Made by a program: the position numbers and the translations under genes. The notes beneath the pieces are model-generated. The model was not told the DNA's origin. It did no database searches and was given only the letters and a program-made list of their open reading frames with translations. A DNA stretch of 64,000 nucleotides from Termitomyces sp. T153 (taxonomy: Eukaryota > Basidiomycota > Agaricomycetes > Agaricales > Lyophyllaceae), in the NCBI GenBank assembly GCA_018296165.2, contig JACKQL020000024.1, positions 496,001 through 560,000 of the forward strand, read 5' to 3'. Of this stretch, positions 56,538-64,000 are shown one piece after another. Position 1 is the first letter of the stretch. Every line of letters begins with the position of its first letter.

Positions 56538-57739
56538 TTGATGCCCACTGACTCTGCACCACACAACCTTGCCAACAAACTTAGCACTATGTGTCACTCC
56601 CTAGTCATCAATAAAATCAACAAACTTATTCCAGGAGGTCACTTACTCAGCTTTCTCCAAGCTCCACTCTTGCCACTAATGCCTCTCGACTCACTCACTT
56701 TCTTCCCAGAACTTTATCAGTTACCACCTTCACCTAACCTCCTTCCAACACCAATTCCAACAATCATTATGGCAGGCAATGAACATCTGGTCTGCCATAC
56801 ACACATGCTGCTGTACAATGACTCTACTGCCTTCAAGTGGGATGAGTTCCATACTCAAGAGCTAGTCAAATACTTCTGCAAACTTGAATATTTGTTTAGC
56901 AATTATGACATATCTGATGAAACTCAGAAAAAGGAGTATGCAGTGTGCTACATCTCATACAATACAGCAGAAACTTGGCTTGGCATTCCGAAATTTAGTA
57001 ACTCATTTGTTCCTGCTGGCACTGCCAAGGAGCATTGCTACACCTATTGCAGGTGAAAGCTGCAATAATGCATGTCTATCCTAGTGCTGATGAAAAAGCT
57101 TGGTATACTCTTGGCAACCTCAAATGGCTTGTCTTCCAGACCTTCTCTAGCAGCCTCTCCACTCTCAGCAGATTCTCAGACTACTGTTGCAACTTCCAGC
57201 ACATTACAAGATGGCTTTTGGCTCATGGCAAGCTTTACAGGAATGAGGAATGTCATCTCTTTCAGCAGGGTATCCCAACATCACTATGGTCTAAGATTGT
57301 CCACTGCCCCAAGATCACCATGTCTGACCACCATCCTGATGGCCCCTACAATGTTGAGAGTGTGTTCTAGGGTGCTAAGTGGGTTTTGAAGAGTACTGAC
57401 ACTATTGCCTCCAAGTTAATTGCTACCATCATATGTACCACTTCTTATCCTGGTCTAGTCCTTGCTGCTGCCATTACTACACCCCCACCTGTTGTTAAGT
57501 CAGAACCTGCTGACTCTGCTACTACTTTCACTATAGTTAGCATCCTGGAGCACTTGGAAGCTTTGCTTAGTGCCAGTGCCACTAACTGTTCTCATGCTTT
57601 TTTGGATCTGGAGCTCTACATTCAGCAAGGAAAATGTTGTTGCAATGCTGAAGGAAAAGTGGTGCTATCTGCTAGCACCATGATTCCCAACTACTCTGGC
57701 AAGCACTTGTATATGGAGCACATTGATGAATGGCACTGA
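56538..57739 (+). pseudogene. Ty3/gypsy Gag (frameshifted)
   Basis: Three open pieces (56538-57056, 57035-57370, 57386-57739) together read a capsid-type Gag of basidiomycete gypsy elements: FKWDEFHTQELVKYFCKLEYLF, ETWLGIP, VKAAIMHVYPSADEKAWYTL, WLLAHGKLYRNEE, FQQGIP and HHPDGPYNVESVF. Frame changes near 57045 and a stop at 57368 break it. Assignment is by the helical pattern and the PYNVESVF-like boundary known from such Gags. Confidence 0.65.
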
Positions 57740-57769
57740 CACAACTCAGGACAACTTGCTACAGGATGC

Positions 57770-58711
57770 TTGACAGGCAACACTAACCTGGATACAGAAT
57801 ATGCTTCACATCAGACATTAATCTATGAAGTTTTGCACTTGGACAGTAATGGACCTAGGCTTCTCTCTTATAAGAAGTGCATTGAGTTGCTAGAAAGGAA
57901 ACTGATGGCTTTGCAACACTCTGACATTTTTGATGGAATAGAAATACTATGCACTAAAGGTTATCACCCAGCTCCTCCTACCACCCCAGCTCCTCCTACC
58001 ATCCCAGCTCCTCCTACCACCCCAGCTCCTCCTGCAACTGACTCTGCTCCTGTCATCCCTAGTGCTCCTACTGCCAACAAAGCACCAAAACCAGTCCCAT
58101 GTCCTGCTGCCTCTGCCCCTATTGCCAGTGCTAGCAACTCTCAGCTGTCTTTGCATTTATTCTCTGGTATCCCCAATTGCTATGTCCCACTCAACACTCA
58201 TAACTTTGCTGCTCCAAACAAGTGCCAAGATGGCACTTATAGGATGATGCCTCCAATTTACAACATTCAGCAGACCAAAGCAGTCTTTGACCATGTACTT
58301 CAGACCAAGATTACCATTTCAGTGGCTGAATTGTGCTTACTTTCCTCAGATATTTGCAATCAGTTCTGCAATGCCATCACTCCCAAGTGCAATTTAGCCA
58401 CTAAAGTTGCCACCACTAATGAACCTTCTGAACATGACACCTCCATTGAGGAAATCTTGCTGACCTGTGCTTATAACAACACCACCTTCAGTCTGTCCTC
58501 TGATGCTGCCACTGCTCAGGGTATATTGGAAATGCTAGCACCAGTTACAGCCATTGATTCAGTTGAAGCTTATATTGAATTGCTTCCCTCAGGTCAAGAC
58601 CCCATTTTACTCACTTACACCAAGGAAGCACAATTTGTTTGGTCTATCATGATGCTTATTGACAATTGTGAGGAAATTGAATACATTGTTGATATAGGGT
58701 CTCAGATTATC
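57770..58711 (+). pseudogene. Gypsy Gag-protease segment truncated by another element
   Basis: An open stretch of 315 codons. It has a Pro/Ala-rich linker with repeated APPTTPAP-like units (57968-58040) and ends in EEIEYIVDIGSQIIS, the start of a retropepsin with a D-x-G-SQI active-site motif. Exactly there (58712) the homology switches to a reversed family A integrase, so the pol of this element was cut away by that insertion or rearrangement. Confidence 0.65.
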
Positions 58712-61700
58712 TCATGAGCATCAGGGAGTTCAACAATGAAATCCACCAATGCAATACTCCAGCAAGCAGTTGGAATAGGGAGAGGGTAGAGCTGACCCAT
58801 GGGTGCCTGGAAACAAGGCTTAGTGCAGAGACAGATATCACAAGTGCTAGTGTAGGTGCCTACATATTAGGATATCTGAGGCCACCAGTAGTTCTTGGAT
58901 ATTAGCTCCAGCATCTTCCACCTTCCAAGATATCCAGCTACACAAAAGTCATAGTGTTGCTCTACAATGCATTAGCAGAGTTCTGGAATGTTTAGCACAT
59001 AGATGCATCCTCAGAAGGTCAGAAGCCCATCCTGAAGATCCCACTCATCCACATGCACAAACTTAACTCTGCTTGCTTGCTGAGCCCATAGGGCCTGTGC
59101 AGCCTAGGCCACCCATATCCTCTTGTGCACCCTCTTGGGGTTTCCTCTCCAAATGTCCTTGAGGATGTTTGCTTCATCCCCTTGGACCACAATCCCTTCT
59201 AGAGCATAAATAGCAAAGAGCTCAGGCTTAAGGAGGATGATGTTGTCATTATCCCCTGCCCCAGTGCCATGGTCAGCCTGCCTAGGCAATGTGTCTGATT
59301 TGCCCATCCTCCATCCATGTTTGTGATGCAGTGAGAAGTCAAAGTTGGCCAGATACAGGGACCACCAAGCTTGGTGTCAATTCAGTTTCTTAGCCATATA
59401 GAAGTACTTGAGGTTCTTGTGCTCTGTCCATATGCCCTCAAGGAAATGCCACCATTCTTCAAAGAATCAAATAATAGCAAGCATTCCCTTATCATGGATC
59501 TCATAGTTCTGTTCCACTGTGTTAAGGCTTTTGGAGTAGAAGGCTACTAGATGCCACTTGCCATCCTTCTCTGACTGGTGGGAGAGGACTGCTCCCATGG
59601 CAAAGTCAGAGCTATCTGCTTCAACACAAAAGAAGAGTCATTAGGAAGTAACAGCTTGCTTGAGGGCATCAAAGGCCACTTGCTGCAAGGACTCCCACCA
59701 CCATGCTGTGTTCTTGACAGTGAGGTCAAAGGGGGGACATGCATAATGGGAGAAATCCTGCATGAACCTCTAGTAGAAGTTGACAAACCCAAGAAAGGCC
59801 TGTACTTTCTTTTTGTTCCTTGGCTCAGGCCACTCCACTACACCTGCCACCTTAATGGGGTCTATCTTGGCTGTTTCATGTGAGATGATCAAACCTAGAT
59901 ACTCCAACTTAGTCTGTTCAATTCACACTTTTCAAGCTTCAGAAAGAGCTGGTGTTGGTAAAGGCACTCCAAGCAATGCACATGACCTGGCAATGCTCCT
60001 CCAAGGTTGTGGTGTAGATGAGGATATTGTTGAGATACATACAAACAACACCTTCTGCAATCAGATCACAGAAGATGTCATTTATCATAGTCTGGCCAGG
60101 CTATTGGTGAGACTAAAGAACATCACCAGGGGTTTAAAGAGTCCATGATTAGTTTGAAACCCTGCCTTCTACTCATCTCCTTCTTTGATGCACACATTGT
60201 TGTAGCCTCAATGGACATCCAACTTAGTGAAGAGCATGTGCCTCAAAAGTTGTTGACAATGTCAGGGATGAGTGGCAATGGATAACAATTATTTATTGTC
60301 ATTGCATTCAAGACTCAATAGTCCTGAACCAGACAAAGAGACCCATTCTTCTTTTTAATGAAAAAGACTAAGGAGGATATTGGGGACTTAGAGGGTCATA
60401 TTCATCTAGAGCTAAGGTTCTCTTGTATGAATGCATCCAGCTCATCCTGCTTATGAGGCACAAGTGGATAGACCTTGCAGCTAGAGGGTTCTGCATCTGG
60501 CATCAGCTTGATTGCATGATCCCACTGCTTGTGCTCTGGAAGTTAATCAAAGGATGCCTTGGAGAATACATCCTCAGAATTGTAGAGGTGATTAGGAACT
60601 GTGCTACAAAAGGGCTTGAGCTGGGAGTTTGCTACAAATGCCTTGGCCAGACATTAAGAAGTGGTCTAACTGGCCTGGATCTCTGCCACTGTAGGAGGGA
60701 GGCAGAGGGTTGTATCATAGATCCTATCACCTATCTCAATGGTTTTATCTAGAGACTCTGGGTCTGGAGTGCCAGTGGATTCTCCTTCACATTCATCTTC
60801 CTCCTGAGGTCCACACTCAACACTCCAGACATCCTTGTAGAGGGCCTCTCTATGAAGAAATGCCAGAGGGGGGAGGTGTCAGGAGGTCAATATCAGCATA
60901 AGGGAGATGCCCAGCATGACAAGTATGCATAGCAACATGCTCACAAACCTTTGCTCCACACTCCTTATGGGCTTCTTCAGCACAAGTCATGCAATGACAA
61001 GGGCAGCAGCTCATATTCACCTTGCCCTTAGTCCAGTCAATCTTGGGGTTGTGTTTACATAACCAGATGAACACCAAGATCATGTCTTGTTTCTCCAAGA
61101 TAGTGACAGCAAAAGTAGCTCACTCTGAGTGGTCTTGGTAATGGAGTACCAGGTCCACCACAGAGCAAATAGAGCCAGCTTTATTGAGCATGCCATCAAC
61201 ATTGTATATAGAGATAGAATGAGATAGGGGGCAAGTGGTGAGACAATGTTGTTGCACATAGTCTGTGTCCAGGAAGAGGCCTGTTGCCCCACTGTCAAGC
61301 AAGGCAACCACATTACAAGTCTGCTGGGTGTATATCATCTCAATCTCTACCTGTAGCTTTATAGAGTTGGTGGAAGGGGTGGAAGCCACAATGTCATGGA
61401 CAGGTAGGTGGCATTCCCATGCAGGAAAGGTGTGGGTTGGGATATGTATTCCTAGCAGAGACTTTAGCTGTGGAGGGGGTTTGTACAAGTGAGAAGGGGC
61501 TTATCATTTTGGGCATAGTATTGAGGGCAGCAACAAATATATTTGATTCTACAGACAGGAGAAGAAAATGATTAGCATTAGGCAACAGGGGCATACAGAT
61601 TATCTATTGCTTTTCTAAAAATCCTCCTCCAACTCAGCAGGTGCAGGCTCCAACTCTTCAGCTGTCTCAGTAGGGGGCACAGTCAGGAATGTGTCAAGAG

Positions 61701-63150
61701 AGGGCACTTCAGCTGCATTCTAGGATGCTAGGAGTTGAACAAGCAGCTCTTTTTGCTTTGATGCAAAGAGGTAGCACACCTTCAGCCCTTGTAGACAGTA
61801 ACAGGCAAAGTGGCCTACCTTATTACAGTGTTGACATAGTAGAGGAGTGGAGGACCACTGGCAAGTGTCTACATTCATTGGAACTCCTGGTGGCAGCAAG
61901 TGCATGGGGGCTGGAAGGGTTGCACCTGCTTGAGGAACTGCTGGAGCATGCAGGGTCCCAGAGAGTGTAGAAGGAGGAACTCTGGGAGTGAAACTGCACA
62001 GAGGAAGGAAGTAATCAAGAGTCCAGTTTGCTGCAGCTCAATTGCAGTCCCATACACTGCCACTGCTCAGATGCCACCTTGTACCAGATGTTAACATGCT
62101 TGTCATCTGGTTGCCCCTCAGCCATACTGTCAATATGATCTATGAGAGAGAATTGGAGTCCTTTACAGAAGGTTAGGCAGAGCTGCAGACTATCTGGATA
62201 TCCAGCCTGCTCAACTAAAGCATGAAATGAACCAATGTACTCATCTAGTGCCCACTTCCCTTGACTGTACTGAGTTTGGTCTTAAAGAGCAAGAGTAGCA
62301 GTCTTAGCAGGATCAAGGAGAGACATTTTGGCTCAAAATATCTTCTCAAACTCTGTCCAGCTGGAGAAACTCTCCATTCTTCCAGGGTGCCAAAAAATGC
62401 ACAATGCATAGGTCAAGGCTTGGCCCACCTTCATGTAGGAAAGGACCCAGGCAATTTTCAGGGCATTGGAGGCAAAGGCTTCACCACTCAACTAGATGTA
62501 GGTGATGCAAGACTGGAGGAAACATTCCCCAACCTTACAGTCCCCATCAAATACATCAAGGAGTGCAAGGCAAGGAAATTTGGAGTGGGAAGCTGAAAGC
62601 TCTGGGCTAAGTGCAGAAGAGGATTTTCCTGCAGCTGCTGGAGGCCCAGAGGGAGGAGTAGGAGCAAAGGGGAGTTGTTCTAAGAGGGCCCGAAGAGAGA
62701 GGGACACTGCTTTGGTGGTTTGACATAGTCCAGTGAGTTTGGTGGTGTGGGAGGTAAGGAAAGCTTGAGTAAGTCAAACCTGCATCTCTAGGGACAAAAA
62801 ACAACTCCAGGCATTATCCTGGGGGCTTGAAGCATCAGGGGGAAGTGCTGGAGAGGTTGGTTGGGTCATAGGAGAAACACAGGGAGTGGCAAGACACTGG
62901 TGGGGGAGAGCCCTTTTGAAGAACCAAACAGAAACTCAGGCAATTGAAAAGGGGGCTCCCAAACCAAATCTAGAGACTTGTTCTGCTGTAAGGGCAACCT
63001 CTGGACACTGTGGCTCAATCACACAACTAGCAGAGGGAGATCCAAAGTCTATTCAGCATTTACAAGAGGTTCTGGAGCTCTAGCTACTCATCTGGCAGAG
63101 GGAGATCCAAAGAGAACAAGTCTAAGGATTCCCCATGCCAGTGTTCAGAA
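58712..63150 (-). mobile_element. Second family A gypsy element, reversed and truncated
   Basis: From right to left: a partial 5' LTR (62987-~63150, ending CCCTTACA when read on the minus strand), Gag (62707-62492 and on), a zinc knuckle CQHCNKVGHFACYC near 61830, protease with LLDSGA near 61295 (61488-61120), RT with mutated catalytic codons at 60026-60031, RNase H to ~59340, and integrase to 58712. The integrase C-terminus, chromodomain and 3' LTR are missing. Stops and shifts occur throughout. It is diverged from the 6507-12643 copy. Confidence 0.87.
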
Positions 63151-64000
63151 AATTTACTCTAGAGTTTCTGGGAAAAATACTCAACAACAACCAAATCCAG
63201 AGTCTGACCCAAAAGCAGAAATCTATTGTAAATGGCCATGATCTTCAGACTCCTGGCACATGACCATGCACAAATATAAACAAATGATAGCCCTTAGTTG
63301 AAAGTACCTGTGACCCAAGGATGGAAGGTCTATAGCAGGCAGTACTCCCAGAATATAAACAAAACAATCCAGGGGTATGGTAAGAGGCAGTGTGAAAGAG
63401 TGGCACTTGTCTGAATTATGGACAGAGAACCAGTGCAGCCTGAGGGCTGAAACTGGAAACAGCAGACAGGAAAAGCAAAGGAGAATAAAGGAAAAACATA
63501 AGGAGGGAGAACAGGACAGAGAAGGAATGGGACATTCTCTGACACCTCACTTCATTCAGATATTCTAACTCAATGCTAAGTCCCAGACTCAACATCACTT
63601 TGCTTGGTTAGGTCTTTGTATTTGTAAACTCAATGCTAAGATCCAGACCCAACCTTACTTCATTCAGTTAGGTCTTTGTATTTTGTTAACTAAGTATTGC
63701 TCTTCTCTTACATTTCAATATACTGAGATTTTATATATAAACCAATCATGTATCTATAATGCATCATCAACCTAATACTACAATGTCCACTGGTATATAT
63801 TAGAGATGCTGAAAATTATCAAAGTTAGTAACCACTAACAATATCTATACTACACTGTCAGGCTATATACATTAAATGCTAAAGTCCATAGAAGTTGGCA
63901 ATGCCTTTCTTAACCCATCAAAAGTCACACTGACATTTGTAAACCATTCAGGATTTCTTGATAGACAATATTTGCAGTCTTTCTTGATGTGTTTTCTGGG
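63151..64000. other. A/T-rich DNA, no gene; 61-bp tandem pair
   Basis: No coding domain was recognised. Bases about 63568-63628 and 63629-63689 are two imperfect copies of a 61-bp unit starting AACTCAATGCTAAG and ending GGTCTTTGTATTT. The rest is low-complexity A/T-rich sequence up to the window edge. Confidence 0.5.

Noticed and set aside
57960..58045. Short tandem repeat resembling a CRISPR-like array
   Set aside because: The repeats are adjacent CCAGCTCCTCCTACC coding units without spacers, in a eukaryotic Gag linker.

Overview
The window is nuclear DNA of a filamentous basidiomycete, most likely an agaricomycete. Host genes are split by 49-82 bp GT-AG introns with CTNAN branch points, are GC/CpG-rich, and include families typical of these fungi: a LIM-binding PtaB/Mfg1-type regulator, OTT_1508-like deaminases and Q/P-rich proteins. 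Between them lie large blocks of decayed retroelements that have lost nearly all CpG. I cannot name the species.

Layout. 1-13096: nested Ty3/gypsy debris. A complete but dead chromodomain gypsy (6507-12643, 369-bp LTRs, called family A here) sits in the tail of an older copy. A second LTR family (family B, ~1.1-kb LTRs) has a solo LTR inserted inside an older LTR (256-2576). 13060-16715: two convergent genes of a zinc-dependent deaminase-like family; the first has its 5' end replaced by an LTR. 17240-20628: a five-exon LIM-binding regulator, followed by a frameshifted gene of unknown family and two further partial copies of the LIM gene's 3' end (to ~24540). 24903-28428 (-): a PNUTS-type PP1 regulatory subunit. 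28754-29833 (+): an HMG-box protein, divergent from it. 30150-30943: a small WW-domain protein with a 12-nt microexon. 31258-35008 and 41589-44860: two Q/P-rich paralogues, each at the core of a ~5-kb segmental duplication (about 31085-36441 and 41315-46355) that also carries a ~1-kb SINE-like repeat and a deaminase-gene relic. The copies are separated by family B LTR material and a Helitron-type helicase relic. 46390-64000: solo LTRs with exact 5-bp target duplications, a third SINE-like copy, a dead Tc1/mariner, gypsy Gag/protease and integrase pieces, and a reverse-oriented family A element (58712-~63150).

The PNUTS, HMG-box and LIM-binding genes are chromatin or transcription functions, but nothing shows they form one pathway. 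The strongest unusual signals are: CpG-deamination scars that changed catalytic aspartates of the reverse transcriptase in two separate elements; fading CpG loss into the deaminase gene next to an LTR; the LTR-capped deaminase ORF; repeated partial duplication of the LIM gene's 3' end; and the diverging Q-rich duplicate pair. Exon joins were deduced by hand from splice signals and frame and have no transcript support.
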